The translations under genes and the position numbers were made by a program. Below, one piece after another: positions 1 to 12,627 of a stretch of 64,000 nt of DNA; the stretch's first letter is position 1, and each line of letters opens with the position of its first letter. The notes under the pieces are model-generated. The model was given only the letters and a program-made list of their open reading frames with translations, was not told the origin of the DNA and did no database searches. Origin of the DNA: Jacaranda mimosifolia (taxonomy: Eukaryota; Streptophyta; Magnoliopsida; Lamiales; Bignoniaceae); contig CM032123.1 of NCBI GenBank assembly GCA_018894105.1, forward strand, positions 7,441,001-7,505,000, read 5' to 3'.

Positions 1-2
1 AA

Positions 3-281
3 GACATTTGGCTAAATGGGCTGATCGATGATATGTGTATGACTTCTGAGATCACTAAGGTATTTTGTGACAGTCAGAGTGCCATACACTTGTCAAAGAA
101 TCAAGCGTTTCATGAAAGAACAAAGTACATAGATGTGAGGTATCACTTTGTTCGGCATATGGTGTCTCAAGGAGTCATGTTGGTTGACAAAGGATAATCC
201 GGCAGACATGTTGACTAAGGCTGTTCCAGGAATCAAATTCAAGCATTGCTTGGATTTGGTTAATGTTTGCAGACTTAGATA
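3..281 (+). pseudogene. Ty1/copia RNase H, 3' end of pol (partial)
   Basis: This is the C-terminal end of a copia polyprotein, entering from outside the window. Read from base 3 it gives the RNase H signature CDSQSAIHLSKN, then [14 protein letters not shown]. After a +1 frameshift near 197-200 it continues as [12 protein letters not shown] and ends in VCRLR and a stop at 279-281. In intact copia elements this domain degrades the RNA strand of the RNA/DNA hybrid during reverse transcription. The frameshift makes this copy non-functional. The domain is directly visible; the rest of the element lies upstream of the window. Confidence 0.9.
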
Positions 282-289
282 ACATGCCC

Positions 290-1030
290 TATTGGGGGCA
301 GGGATAAAGAAGATGAATGAGAATTTTAAGTCAAGGTGGAAAATTGTTGATTTTGCCTTGAAATTTGAGGTAAAATTGACAAGGAATGGAAGAAATAGAG
401 CGAAACGAAGCAAAGTGATCGAAATGGACTCGAGAACACACCTCGGCGCATTTTGGAAGGACGACACGCGCCGGGGCACGAGGTAAGGTGCGCCAAGGCG
501 TGTACATGGGTGAAAAGGGCATGAAAAGACGCATCGTGCGCTCCGGTGCATAATGAACAGTAACTTTGCGCTGAGGCTCAAGTTTTTTGCGCTCCAGCTC
601 AAAGTTTCTGCCCATGTTCGGGTTTTTCTTGGTACAAGCAATTTTGTGCGTGTCGGGGCGCAAGTTTTGTGTGCCCCGGCGCGCGACTCAAGCCCACGGG
701 CCTTGGGCTTCGGTTTTCGACTGTAAATATCAGTTTTTTCTTTCAGGAAAAGTATCACGAACATAACACAAGGGCTTCTTTACTGTTTTTGAGTAATTCT
801 CTCAAGATGGAGTTTAGAACGAGGGTGTTAGGTGTTTTCGTGAGATTTGTGGGATTCAAGTTTGAACTTGCACTTTGATTTGAGATCAATAAAATTCCTT
901 TTCTTTGTTATGTGGATTAGGCACATCGGCGAACCACGTTAAATCTTGTTGTCACCTTATATTGAATTACTTTACTATTATTTTATTATTTCTGCAATAG
1001 ATCTTCTTGGGTTCCAATATTTTGTTCAGG
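290..1030 (+). mobile_element. Copia 3' LTR (boundaries approximate)
   Basis: The purine-rich stretch around 290-315, just after the pol stop, sits where a polypurine tract and 3' LTR start are expected. The following ~740 bp has a GC-rich first half and an AATAAA signal at 888-893. It ends in an AT-rich U5-like tail around 960-1030. No second LTR is in the window, so neither edge can be fixed. The open frames in this stretch have no recognisable product. Confidence 0.5.
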
Positions 1031-1840
1031 ATGCAACTAGAATTTTTAGTGTATAGAGGGTAGACGGATTTGGTAAAATCAATCTAAGCCAAACCGTGGG
1101 GGTTTTACAGGATCACATTTTGAAGATTACGTATGAAGATTTTTCTTAATGCATCCAAAGAAAAAGATTTCATGTCCCATGCATGACATTGTAAAGCTAC
1201 TTGAGACACCTTATGGGACACTTCATGGGTCAAGGTATGTGACGTGGGAAATAAGCTTTTAACTTCCTTATACTTCAAGTCCGTACTTTTCATATTAGTT
1301 GGATCGATTTATTTTAAGTTCGAACATAATCTAATTGTTAATTGAGTACACATTGTTCTTTCCTAGAGAATCGTATAAATATAAACTTAACAGGATAGGT
1401 CCACTTCAACATCCCACTATAAATAACTCCAATCACATGGTGATAAAATTATATTTTTGTTGAATTATAGCACTTATTTCTAAATATAATGATCTATGCC
1501 AACTAAAATTTTGGATGGTTTTTGCTGGAACAACTAATTGATTCTAACCCTATTATGATTTTAGGTTTATAACGTAGATCCAATTTAAATTGTCCCCATA
1601 ATAAATTGATTTTGGTTAGATTTGTCGGGCCATATGGGATTAGTATGCCTGTTCTTTAAATAAATCTACATCACGCACATCTTATTTGGAATTCGTAATA
1701 AAGTAACAGACAAGAGGAATTATTAATGTACATTTATCAAATGCACTCAATATTTCCACTCTAATAAATAAAACTTAAAAAGGAATTTTATCTAAAATTG
1801 CACCAATATATACACATCAAATGGCTTATAGATTTACTTA
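1031..1840. other. Intergenic, nothing recognised
   Basis: AT-rich sequence between the copia LTR and the MITE. I see no convincing coding frame, RNA gene or repeat. Confidence 0.5.
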
Positions 1841-2339
1841 GGGACCATTTGGTTTCATTTTCAGAGAGCGTTTTCATTTTCAAGTAAAAATAGAGAGAGA
1901 AAAGTTTGTTAGAATAATTGAATTTAAAAATGAAGTTTTATTTGGATTTGTTGTAGAAAATTATAGATTTATATAGGTGTGAAAATGAGATGTATTTGGA
2001 TGTTGGGTGTTTTTGTATTAAAAGTTGTGTAGTTTTTGAATTTGAATTGATGATGTAATGTGTGATTGTTTGAAAAAATAATATTATAATTTAAATTTGA
2101 ATTTGAATTTGAATTTATAATATTTTTATAGTGAATAGTGTATGAGAAGTATTGAGAAGATAAAAAATGATTAAAATAATGATAAGGGTTGAAAAATGAA
2201 TGAAAATAGAGAGAAAATATAATAAAAAATGTTTTGAAAATGAAAATATTTGAGAAAATGATGTAAATAGTTATAATTTTCTGTTTTCATTTTCAGGTGA
2301 AAATGAAAATGGCACGTGAGAATTAAACCAAACGGCCTG
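1841..2339. mobile_element. Tourist-like (PIF/Harbinger) MITE
   Basis: A 499-bp non-coding element. Its left end GGGACCATTTGGTTT matches the reverse complement of its right end, CAGGCCGTTTGGTTT, at 12 of 15 bases. It is flanked by TTA on both sides (1838-1840 and 2340-2342), the usual 3-bp TSD of PIF/Harbinger elements. Subterminal TTTTCATTTTCA motifs are also inverted. It carries no coding sequence and would depend on a transposase in trans. Confidence 0.8.
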
Positions 2340-2531
2340 TTAGGCACTAAGCAAGCCGATGCACGATAGATTAAATTACTTGGGCAAAACTGAACTAAGA
2401 AAATTAACAGGAAACAAGAAATACACATAATTTCAAAAGCGGGAAGCGACCAAAAAACCAAGAAACAAGCGCTGGAAAGCATACATCCATGATCCATGTC
2501 AGAATGCCCAGAACGAATTTCAGCACCAAAA

Positions 2532-2603
2532 GGGGCATTCCGAGAATCGAACTCGGGACCTCTCGCACCCAAAGCGAGAATCATACCACTAGACCAAATG
2601 CCC
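2532..2603 (-). tRNA. tRNA-Pro (anticodon UGG)
   Basis: The reverse complement folds as a standard 72-nt cloverleaf. The acceptor stem is GGGCATT paired with AATGCCC, with discriminator C. The anticodon stem CTCGC/GCGAG encloses the loop TTTGGGT (anticodon TGG), and the T-loop contains GTTCGATTC. The RNA polymerase III A box (GGTCTAGTGGTA) and B box (AGTTCGATTC) are both present. There is no intron and CCA is not encoded, as expected for a nuclear plant tRNA. It starts 192 bp from the right end of the MITE. Confidence 0.97.
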
Positions 2604-5600
2604 AGATGCTTAGTCCAAGCTCAATTTCTTATTTTTGTCAAGTTGATTACTTAAATTGAAATTAGGGACAATCTTAAGCTTTGTTAATAATGGATTTATT
2701 TGATTCTTATTGTCTACATATTTGCTTGATGTGTTGATCATATGATTTTCCAAACAATATTCACATGTGAAAAAGAAAATGAGTGGTATTGTGTATGGAA
2801 TTCACTAATTATTTACTTTTATTTTGGGTGATTAAAAGAAAAAAAGAAGATAATATATTATGGTGTAGGAACTGTCAAGAAGAGACAAAATACGATAAGT
2901 AGATATATGATTTCGATTGTGATCGGACAATAACTGAACGACATGTGATTAAAATGATAGATCAAGTAGTTGTGAGGATGCATGTTTGCCCACTCCCCCT
3001 CCTCTCATTAGTAGGAGCTTTGCCCTCTTGACTTGATATCTTAAGAAGACTACAACTGAAATTGAATTTAGTCCTCAAATTAACAATGTTATAACTTAAA
3101 ATTTAGGAGGCTATGAGTTGGTCCTTATAATGGTATAGAGAATACAGGGTCATTTACTCAACACAAAAAGAAAGAAAATCATTACTTTGTCATTTAATTT
3201 GCTGGCCAACTAAATGGCATTCACGATCTTGAAACTTAACAACTTAGGGGGAAAAAATCGATGGAGTTTAATAATTCAATTAAATCATAATTAAATGTTG
3301 GAGCCCTTTTGAAATTTTTTTGATGGCAATAAATACATTAGGGACTATTAGTTTTGTTTTGAAGCGTGTTGAGAAAATTTAACTTTGATAGTGGAACTGA
3401 AGAGTGTATGGGAAATAAAATTACGTTTGATTTTATTTGGAGAGAGAGAAAATTTTATTATAAATATCTTTTCATATAAATTTTTGTCTAAATAGTAGTG
3501 TTGCATCAAATTTATTATATTATTACATAATATTAATTTACATTGTGGTACAGTAGTCGGACGTATTTCATGTTAAAAATAATTAAAAGATATAAACATG
3601 TATAATTAGGATTGATATAATGATTAAACACGATTAGAAATCTAGAAATTTTCAATTATATTTTGGTAGAAAAACAATGTAAGTCACTAATTTTACTCTT
3701 ACGTGATTCTTTATAATTGTTCCTATTTAAATGCTAACCTCGTTTTGCTTAAAAAAAAAAAAAAAAGAGGAAAAGAAAAGCACTTCTTTTTTTGTGGGAA
3801 AAATTATATCTCGAATCCAACTGTAAAGGACCAACTTTAAATTCAAAAATTAGAAGGATTGAGACAACCCATCCTTGAGCTTTGTCCAGATTCTAATTAA
3901 TATGTACTCTCGACTTTAGTGGGACCTATGAACTCTTTTTTTCTTTCTTTTTTTAATTAAAAGTATATTGTACTTTGGTGAAAATTTAAAAATAAAAAAA
4001 GGGTGCTAACTACTAGCTATAAAGTAATAACTACAACCAGAGAATTCTGTGGTCGAAGAAGAAGAAGAGTGTAACATCAATAACTAGCTATGATGTACAT
4101 TCTAATATTCCTTCATCATGAAAGCCATTTTATAAAGCGACGTATGCTTCAAAAGAAAGATTTTATAATAAAAAGTTCAACAATTTAATCTTACAAATTG
4201 GAAAAGTAAGGAAGCTAATTTATTTGATGCCCAGCCCTATATGCTGTCCTTGGATTTTCATGTACAATTGGCATATCAATTACGCGAGAGGTAAGTAGAC
4301 AATTTGATAGTAAATTATAATAATTATAATTAGATCGATTATGAATTTGAATTTTTATAAATAATTGAGAAATTAATAATTTTTTTTTTTGAAAAAGAAA
4401 ATTTATATATATATATATATATATAAATTTTTTTTTCTTAATAACAAAAAGGATCTCACAATTTAAGTGACCATGAATTTCGAACAAAAAGTTGTGGGCT
4501 TGAGTCAATCAAGGTAACGTATTTATGCTTTAGAACAATATACCCTTTGCCTTGGGCCGAGAATATGCAATTTGCCTTTGACATGAAAAGTATAATGATA
4601 AAACAACACAAGAAATTTATGGCTCCACTAAAATTAAAGAAAATTCAAATTTAATTTTAAAGAGTTGTCTAAATTTTTAATTTCAAAATAGAGTATATAT
4701 AGATCGAGAAAAAATAAATAATAATTATTTCAAGTAATTTATTTTTCAAGAACAACATCGTGTTTCCTGATCTCTTATATCACTACATCAAAATTTCCAT
4801 TCATAATACTATTTACTTGATTGGTTGACGTTGTTGCTCTAAAGTAGTTATGTGTCACTTAACATTCTACACAGTATTTTCGGTCCAAACAAAATCACTT
4901 AAAGAAAAAAGAGAAGAAAAGAAATAGTGCTTGAAAACATGTATTGTTTGAAGAAGTAGTCGACTATTTAGCCTTGGTTTGGTTGAATATGTTCTTGCTT
5001 GCCGAAATCAAAGGGCACGGAGACTTATTCTTGTTGCACCTAACCAGTCATTTGACAAATGTTGGCGCCAAAGATTTTTCACTTAATCTAAACACGATGG
5101 TGTTAATTTTCATTAATTGATACCAAACAGTACTTAAAACAATAATTAAATTCAAACATTTATCAAAAGATATCACCTTTTACTTTTGCACTAGTTAATT
5201 TAATTGAATGGTATAGTATTTGATATTTCCCCTGGCCCTGGCCCTTTTTTCTTATTTCTAGGTGTAGGAAATCATATGACAGTTCACTACAATTATCACC
5301 ATTCATTTCTGGTGCAAAGCCATAGCTGGCACAATCATAACGACATCGTTTTGGCCCTCCACATCTTTCATTCAAAATTTATATATATGCTTCATGTCTA
5401 CACACATATATGCGTATTTATTTATTAATCAAAGAGATTGACTTTCAAGTGCAAATACAAAAGAGAGTTTGATTGCAAAATACATCCATCGAGCATGGGT
5501 GAAATTATATGTTCTACAATAAACACCAAATTCATTCAATCAAATGGGCACAACAAATATTTACTTCAGACAATTAGAAAATGGGCATTAAAATCCACGA

Positions 5601-6569
5601 GAGACCATGTTAAAAATATGTATTTTAGCGTGTTAGAAAATTACTTATAAATATTCTTTTTCATTTATTCAAATCAGTAATTATTTTAGTAATAGGAGTT
5701 TTTTAAGCATTTTTCTCGAATTTCATGCAAATTATATTATACATGTGACGAAAATGAGAATTCTTTTCAACTATTGAAAAAAATCTACATCATATAGGTT
5801 GAAAAATGAATTGAAGACAAGACCACAATTTCATTGTCTTGTGGAAAATGGATTAAGTGATGGACAATCAAAATGTGAGAAATGAATGTGATTAAAATGT
5901 TCATTGCCATTCATGGCCTTAGATATTTGTGATAATCTTTCATGGCATATAATTTACCACTTTCACTTGTTGAAAAGAAGAAAAAGTCACACAGCCAACC
6001 AATGTGGGATCCTACCAAGCATGTGACTTCAATTGGCTTGCAAGGAACAATTATGACTGATTTTCTAACAATTTTCTTGAAAGAAAATTATGAAACAATT
6101 AATTTTGTGACATCAACAGAATGTAATACTTTATTTGAAAATTTTGCAAGAGGACAATTATGAGGTCCTTGTAACAAGTTTCTTGAAAGAAAAATACAGG
6201 ATAATTAGGATGACAACAATATCAGCATTTAATGCTTTAGTCCAAGAACACATTTTCATATTTTGTTTTAATGTTTTATCAAATTTAAAATTAAGTTCAA
6301 ATTTCATTTAATTTTTCAACGCGTTGAGTGTCAATCAAGTTGAATATAAGACGAGATCAAATCAATATTTTCTTTAATTAACTAAGTCATAATATTTGTA
6401 ACTATATAAAAAAAAGTCATATTATTTGTACTAAATTTTCTTTATTAAATGAAAAAAAATAAAGATCTATACTATTTATAAAATCAGCATCTTAATAACT
6501 AATTTGATATTTTTTAAGTGAGTTGACAAAGTGAACTCTCATTTTAAAAGATAAAAATAAGATAACTTT
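2604..6569. other. AT-rich intergenic region
   Basis: About 4 kb with no recognisable gene. It holds a TA microsatellite at about 4403-4425 and poly-A/poly-T runs (near 3751-3766 and 4380). The scattered short frames have no domain, splice context or biased composition that supports coding. Degenerate transposon relics could be present but I cannot define them. Confidence 0.5.
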
Positions 6570-6910
6570 GGGGATGTTTGGTTATGTTTTCCCAAAATAA
6601 TTTATTTTGGGAAAACATATATTCATTTTTCCTTCAAAACTTTCGTTTTCTAATATATACATACATATATTATATATATAATATATATTTTATTATTATT
6701 CCAACAATAAAAAAAATCACTCAATTTTATTTTTATTTCAAAAATTCAACAAAAAAGTATTAATTTGACTACTACAGTAAAAAAATATCTCCCTCAAAAC
6801 ATAAACAAACATACAAAAATACAACATTTATATTTTTCAATAATTTATTCTTCCAAAATATATAATAAGCACGTAATAAAATCACACAAAAAACACAACC
6901 AAACATTCCC
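6570..6910. mobile_element. Tourist-like MITE upstream of WLIM1
   Basis: A 341-bp element. The left end GGGGATGTTTGGTTATGTTT matches the reverse complement of the right end, GGGAATGTTTGGTTGTGTTT, at 18 of 20 bases. TTT flanks both ends, consistent with a 3-bp TSD. The interior is AT-rich and non-coding. It ends 368 bp before the WLIM1 start codon and so lies in the presumptive promoter region. Confidence 0.8.
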
Positions 6911-7197
6911 TTTATTTTTTTTTTTTCTCTCTTTCTAATTTTATATTTTTGTTTTTACATAGAAAATTATATAATGAAATATGAGAGAGAGGAATTTGAA
7001 AAAAAATATCTAGCAACAGGTTGTTGGGTAGTGAAAGAGGGACAAATGATTGCCAAATGTCTATTCACCTAATCAATTTACAACTGGGCTAGTGGTCTCC
7101 TCCATCCCCTGCAATCCCATTCATATTCCTCTCTCCAAAGGCCCCTTATCTTTCCCACCCTTCTCTCATTCATCCCCCCCTACTGCTATCTGCTGGA

Positions 7198-7216
7198 ACA
7201 CACACACACACACACA
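7198..7216 (+). repeat. (CA)n microsatellite in WLIM1 5' leader
   Basis: Nine CA repeats 60-80 bp upstream of the WLIM1 start codon, after a pyrimidine-rich stretch (7090-7190) typical of plant leader or core promoter DNA. Its position suggests it lies in the 5' UTR. The transcription start is inferred, not seen. Confidence 0.8.
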
Positions 7217-7278
7217 GAGTGCATAATATTAGTTTCTTTGTTGCTTGCTGTGCTTGAAAACTTGAGCAGCATAGCAAA

Positions 7279-8840
7279 ATGGCATTTGCTGGAACAACCC
7301 AAAAATGCATGGCTTGTGACAAGACTGTTTATCTTGTGGACAAGTTGACTGCAGATAACAGAGTCTACCACAAGGCTTGTTTTAGGTGCCACCACTGCAA
7401 GGGCACTCTCAAGGTTAGTCACCTCAAATTCTTGTATTTTTATTTACTTCTCTTCCCCTATTATTATCTGCCTTTCAGATTCTTTCAAATTTTAGGTGGG
7501 TGGAAAGTTTATTGTCGTGAAAGAACACATTGATCTACAAATTCTTGGCTGTTGAATTGATTCTTAAGATATAGATCTTGGAATTTGAGAGGCTTCACTT
7601 TCAAAAATATGGAAATCTTGTTAACTTTTTGCCTTCAGTTTAGTGGTCTTCCAAGTGCCATTCGTTTGTTAATAATTTATGATCGATATTGCTAAAGTAT
7701 ATGGTCCAAGAACTCATTTTTCTTTTTTCCTTTTCCTAGTTTGCAGTGTTTTTTCTTGTTTGTTTTGCCTATGTTTTGTGGGTAGCTTTTCATTCCAGAA
7801 CCAAACATTAATATACATCATTTCCGCTCTTGTAATATGGTGAATCTTCTGTTTGTGGCCATGGATTTTCTGATCTGAGAGTTGTTCAACAGATCTCTGT
7901 ATTCTTTCTGGCCAAGACCACAGGAAACCTTAAATAGTTCAAGGGAGAATTTCACACACACACACACTATGACTTCTCTTTGTTAACATTTTGGTTGTGG
8001 CTTGATTTCAGCTAGCCAATTACAACTCTTTCGAGGGAGTCCTCTATTGCAGGCCACACTTTGATCAGCTCTTCAAAAGAACTGGAAGCCTTGACAAAAG
8101 CTTTGAAGGTAATTAATTGACAACGGAATCCCCTTGGTAGACATGTTGAGTTTTGAGCTATTTACATTAGCTGCTTATTCATTCTAATCAGGGACACCAA
8201 AGATCGCAAAACCAGAGAAATCTGCTGACATTGAGGTAAGAACCTGCCCAGATCAGAGTATGATTTTTGCCCATTGCATTTTGATGAGCCAAGGATCTTA
8301 TATTTGATATAGTTCACTTTAGAAAATGATATTAAATCTGCCCGTTACATAGTTTCATCATCTATATCTTGCCTATCTTGAGTACATATTCGTGTGTAGT
8401 TGATCTTCAAACCTGGATTTTTGATACAGAAACCAAATGCAGCTAAAGTTTCAAGTATGTTTGCTGGAACAAGAGAAAAGTGTCTGGCCTGTAAGAATAC
8501 GGTCTACCCAACTGAAAAGGTAAAATCCTCATTCCACAACTGAAAAGTATTTTAAGTATTTCTTTCTGAGTGACAAAGTTTCAACTGAAGTTTTAGAGTT
8601 ATGCTAATAGATCTGATGCAACAGGTCTCTGTGAATGGAACGTCGTACCATAAGAGCTGCTTCAAGTGCAGCCATGGAGGATGTGTTATTAGTCCGTCCA
8701 ACTACATCGCTCATGAGGGGCGGCTTTACTGCAAACACCACCACATTCAACTTATCAAGGAGAAGGGCAACTTAAGCCAGCTTGAGGGCGATCATGAAAA
8801 GGATTCAGTTAGAAACGGTGCTGTATCTGCAGAATCATAA
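7279..8840 (+). CDS. WLIM1: Two-LIM-domain protein, WLIM1-like
   Basis: Five exons: 7279-7413, 8012-8108, 8192-8235, 8430-8519 and 8625-8840. All introns are GT-AG, giving 193 residues. The N-terminal LIM has the canonical spacing C10, C13, H31, C34, C37, C40, C58, H61. The second has C110, C113, H131, C134, C137, C142, C158, H161, with the X4 spacer typical of plant two-LIM proteins. Known plant WLIM1 proteins bind and bundle actin filaments and also shuttle to the nucleus; this role is taken from the family. The ATG at 7279 gives the standard MAFAGTTQKC start and follows a CA-repeat leader. The gene converges on the F-box gene, with 1.2 kb between their stops. All zinc ligands are present and no frame break is seen. 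Assignment to WLIM1 rather than WLIM2 rests on the N-terminal sequence and is less certain than the family. Confidence 0.95.
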
Positions 8841-10038
8841 TTCCTTTAACTACTCCATATCCTACTTTGTTTTTCTTGTTTGCTTTTGTTTAAACCTCTT
8901 CAAGTCGACCCAGCTTCCTGAAATCAAGAATGAGTTTAAGCCTGGAAAAGAACAGTTGGTATGTTTTGTATGTTCCAAATTTATGTGTGCGCCATGTTTT
9001 GATAGATATTATTGGTTCATGCCATAAAATTGTGGATGTTGGGAATGCGATATAACGGCTGGATTTTATTTCGCTTTATGTATTTGGCGACGACAACACT
9101 GAAAAATTGATTGTCATGGCTCGCTGCAGAAAATATGATCAACATTCTTAAGCTTATATTTTTCCTTCTTTCTTTTTTTTCTTTTTTTTTTCCCCATGTT
9201 TTTCGTGCATGCTTTTTTCAGTTTTACAAACTTTCCGCTTTGTTTTCGTAATTGATATAATTATTAAAGAGCCTCTAAAATTTAACAACATGATATTCAT
9301 TAAAAAATATTAATCTAACATTTTACAAATTGAAATATATCAATGATAATAATAACAACAATGGTCTAGATGTGCACATCCTCATCTAAACAGTATCAAA
9401 GGTGAATTTAATGAATATATCGAGTGGTCAATTAATATAATATTACCATCTTTACATTTATGTCATAATTTGAAACCTAAAGAATCCTAAATACCCGTGT
9501 AAAAAAAGGAAAAAAAGAAAGCGATCTTAATAAATATATATTTTCTTCTTCACATGGTAAAGCAAATAGCAACAATTAGAGATGAAATGAACTATATTGG
9601 AGGACTACATAGAAGTGCTGCAACTCCATGTCGATTTTGCGCCAGTTTTCTCTTAATTGGTACCTTAAACCAGGAGAAATCATTTCCCAGAAGTAGCTCT
9701 ATTCTTGAACTTTTAGTCACATATATAATAGCCACCAAGAATAGACAATTTCAAGAACGTCATATGCCAAGGTGACAAGAAATATTATCAACTGCACACT
9801 ATGCTCCTCATGCAACAGGAAAATAAATCATCCGAAAATAAAGAATGAACACAAGCAATTACAATGGAAATCATCAACATCAGAGCTAGATTCTAAACTG
9901 GAATATTACTTTTAAAAGTTCAATAAATATGTTACAAATACCACAGAGCATAACCCACATTAAATTTCAGAATAGTCTATGTACAAATGGCAGTCCTAAG
10001 CAAGGAGAAGAGAGGGTGATGCTTTATTGAATGTACAA
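8841..10038. other. Convergent 3' region of WLIM1 and F-box genes
   Basis: Shared downstream DNA of the two convergent genes. It contains the WLIM1 3' UTR (at least to about 9060) and a pyrimidine run at 9165-9195. Near 10023-10028 there is a - strand AATAAA, reading as TTTATT on +, just past the F-box stop codon. No further gene is seen; the short frames here have no recognisable domain. Confidence 0.6.
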
Positions 10039-12222
10039 TCAACGATTAATTGGTTCTATTGTATCAAGAAGGTGGCCATTTTTCGCAATATGCTTCAAGT
10101 CTATAACATAATTGTCTCTTAGAAACCCAAATCCAAATGTCCCATCTCCATACTGCCAAATTCTGCCCTCAACCTGCCGAGGATTTGCAGTGGTACCAGC
10201 TAAGTCTGGAATAACCAAGTCATAGCTCGAGTTGATGTAAAGCATGCGTGAAACACCTCCATTATCTGAAGAGGACAGATGATCAGCATGACTTTGATCT
10301 GATTCTGCAGGTGGCCTGAGGTGCAGGCGAGCACTATATATGCAATCCTCTTCGGGAGAAAAGGGAGATTCAATAAACGTAGAGCTTGAAGTCCAAAATA
10401 TTGGGGCGTGATAAGTGAGAGGCCTATCAGAGTCCCCAACCTTCCGGCAAGCAATACCCCCAACATCATCATAGGAAACTAGATAGAAATCCAAACTCAT
10501 GTCATCACAAATACCCTGCAGCAACAGATGGAAAGAAGATGAAAGGTAGGCTAACTTCGTTATATCTGAAAATAAGACTTAGAAAGCCTGAATTGTGACA
10601 TTGAGCCGCCAGTGAAGCATGCAGACTGAGATGGTGAGAATCTGAGAGTTCAAGCCGTTGTTCATACTGCTCATACAGGTTGGTACTGGTTAAGGTAGAG
10701 AGAAGCACACAGTTGAACGCACATCATCAAAAAATTATCACCAAAACAATTACAACAAAATGGATATATATTTATTCAAATTGAAGAAGCATGAAGCAAT
10801 GACATTAAAAAATTATCAATGCTAGAGGACTTGAAGATTCATACTCTAGATAACGGATTTGAAGTAAAATCCATCATAAGTGTATCACACCAATTTGCAG
10901 ATGGCAGAAGGAATCTCTTATAATTCCACATGTTTTGGTTCAGCCCTTACTTTACTTCAAATGAACCAGCAAAACGTATGCGTTTACATTTGGAACAAAG
11001 TAATTTACATAAATAATGGTGCATACATATGACAAGGATTTTGCAGTTGAAAAAATCAATTATTATTCCACGTCTTTTGTTTAAGCCCTTACTTTACACT
11101 AAACAACCTAAATTCAAATTTGAACGAGTGCAGCCTAAAACACAACCATCTCAACTACTTTAATCATGTGAGGCAGATAATTTGACATATCACAAATTTG
11201 TCATTCTAGGATCTACTTAAACGTCATAACAGTACCTACTTAAGTAGCCTAGTATCAATATCAAGCCCAAAGCTATATCAAACTGTCGAGATCAGTTCTA
11301 ATTAAGCTTGTGCCACTCTTCGAATACAACAAAATCAACTGCAAAAAATCAACCACTAAAAAAGTCTCAAAACCTTCCAGAGGCCCTGCAATGGGCGGGC
11401 AGGTTTGGGCAAGCAATTTACGATTTTGACAAAATGCTCGGGCTCCCATTTCTTCACCCGCCACTGTTTCTCCTTCTCCCTCCTCCTCTGCCTCCTCGAT
11501 GCCCCATTACCACCAGGACTCGTCCTATTCGCAAAATACTGATATATCTCAGTCATCAACTTATCAGGTGGAGAGCCATACACATTCTCATACTCCTCAC
11601 CTCTCAAATTACCCGAGCTTGACGACCTCCCAAATCCAGAAAACCCCAAATTCTCCTCCACCACGACATGGCATTCCCCTATGAAACTAACACTCACCTG
11701 AATCAGTTCACTCTCCACAAGCCCCAATTGCCCCATCAAATCCTCCTCCGTCAATGTAAACCTCCCATCCGGGTCAAGATAATTGACCGGTTCCCCATTT
11801 GACGCAATGCTCATCCACAAAAAGGGTTTCTTGATTACCTCATAACCCCTATTTTTCGCTGGAGAAATCCTCGAACCGGCGATATAAAAGGGCCCCCACT
11901 CGAAGAACACGAGCGGGGGCGAGGACGCGGCCGCGCCACCGCATCGGCGCCAGAAGCCGATGAGATTCTCGTATTCGTGGAGGATGCGGTAGAGGTGTTT
12001 GTAGGAAATTTTGCCGCTACCCCATTTGTTGATTAGGGTTTTGGAACCCCATCGGCGGTGGCACATGGAGAACCAAAGCCGCTGGTCGTGGCGGTAGAGG
12101 GAAACGAAACGCTTGCACGTGGAGGCGAACGCCGCCAAGTCACAGGGCCGGAGGAAGGACAGGACGCATAGCTGCACATCCTCGGGGAAATCGCTGAACG
12201 ACGACGGAATTACAGTTTCCAT
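10039..12222 (-). CDS. F-box protein, At3g12350-like
   Basis: Two exons on the minus strand, 12222-11374 and 10515-10039, joined by an 858-bp GT-AG intron; 441 residues. Residues about 8-57 form an F-box: DFPEDVQLCVLSFL, then LAAFASTCKRFVSLYR and LWFSMCHRRW. F-box proteins bind SKP1 and bring targets to SCF ubiquitin ligases. The C-terminal part (YLVSYDDVGGIACRKVGD, later GRIWQYGDGTFGFGF) resembles a small plant family of F-box proteins whose targets I do not know. A serine-rich segment (residues about 200-215) and a basic segment (RRQRRREKEKQW) lie just before the intron. The start at 12222 directly precedes the F-box. The split join, LWK followed by GICDDMS, is in frame with no break. The family is secure; the specific orthologue is inferred. 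Confidence 0.92.
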
Positions 12223-12627
12223 TTTCTTTTATTTTACTTTTCTCCAGAGTCGAACAATACTTGGGTTGAAATCTGGAAATGGGTTTACAGTTGACAAACT
12301 ACCAAGACATTGGATTGGAGGCTGTAGGGGTATGAATGTATTTTCATATTTATGAACTTTATGAATTAATTTTGAATCATATTATATAGTCCAGAATTGT
12401 CACTATATCATTTGCAATACATATTATTGAATATTTGCAAGAACAATATTGACATTTATTATTTGTTAAATTACTTTATTATTAAGTTAACAAATTATAA
12501 GTTGATAATTATAAACTGAATTCTAAATTTTATTATTTATATTATTACAAATAAAAGTAATTATAAATACTAAATTTAATTTGATGTCCAATAGTAGAAT
12601 GAATTTTGAGTTTAGGGGTATTGTTTT
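12223..12627. other. F-box gene upstream region
   Basis: AT-rich DNA between the F-box start codon and the copia LTR fragment. It should hold the F-box promoter. A 23-bp stretch at 12571-12593 recurs exactly at 40867-40889, on the other side of the nested transposon block. Confidence 0.55.

Noticed and set aside
93..764. 223-residue minus-strand open frame
   Set aside because: It lies antisense across the copia RNase H end and LTR, has no domain, and its composition follows the LTR; a chance frame.
2171..2584. 137-residue minus-strand open frame
   Set aside because: It runs through the tRNA-Pro gene and the MITE; both explain the sequence.
4403..4425. TA repeat as a TATA promoter
   Set aside because: A simple microsatellite with no gene downstream on either strand.
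9554..9775. 73-residue + strand frame downstream of WLIM1
   Set aside because: No domain, no splice or promoter context, and composition typical of intergenic DNA here.
10505..10708. Extra exon inside the F-box intron
   Set aside because: The exon 1 to exon 2 join is in frame and gives a continuous family-like sequence without it.
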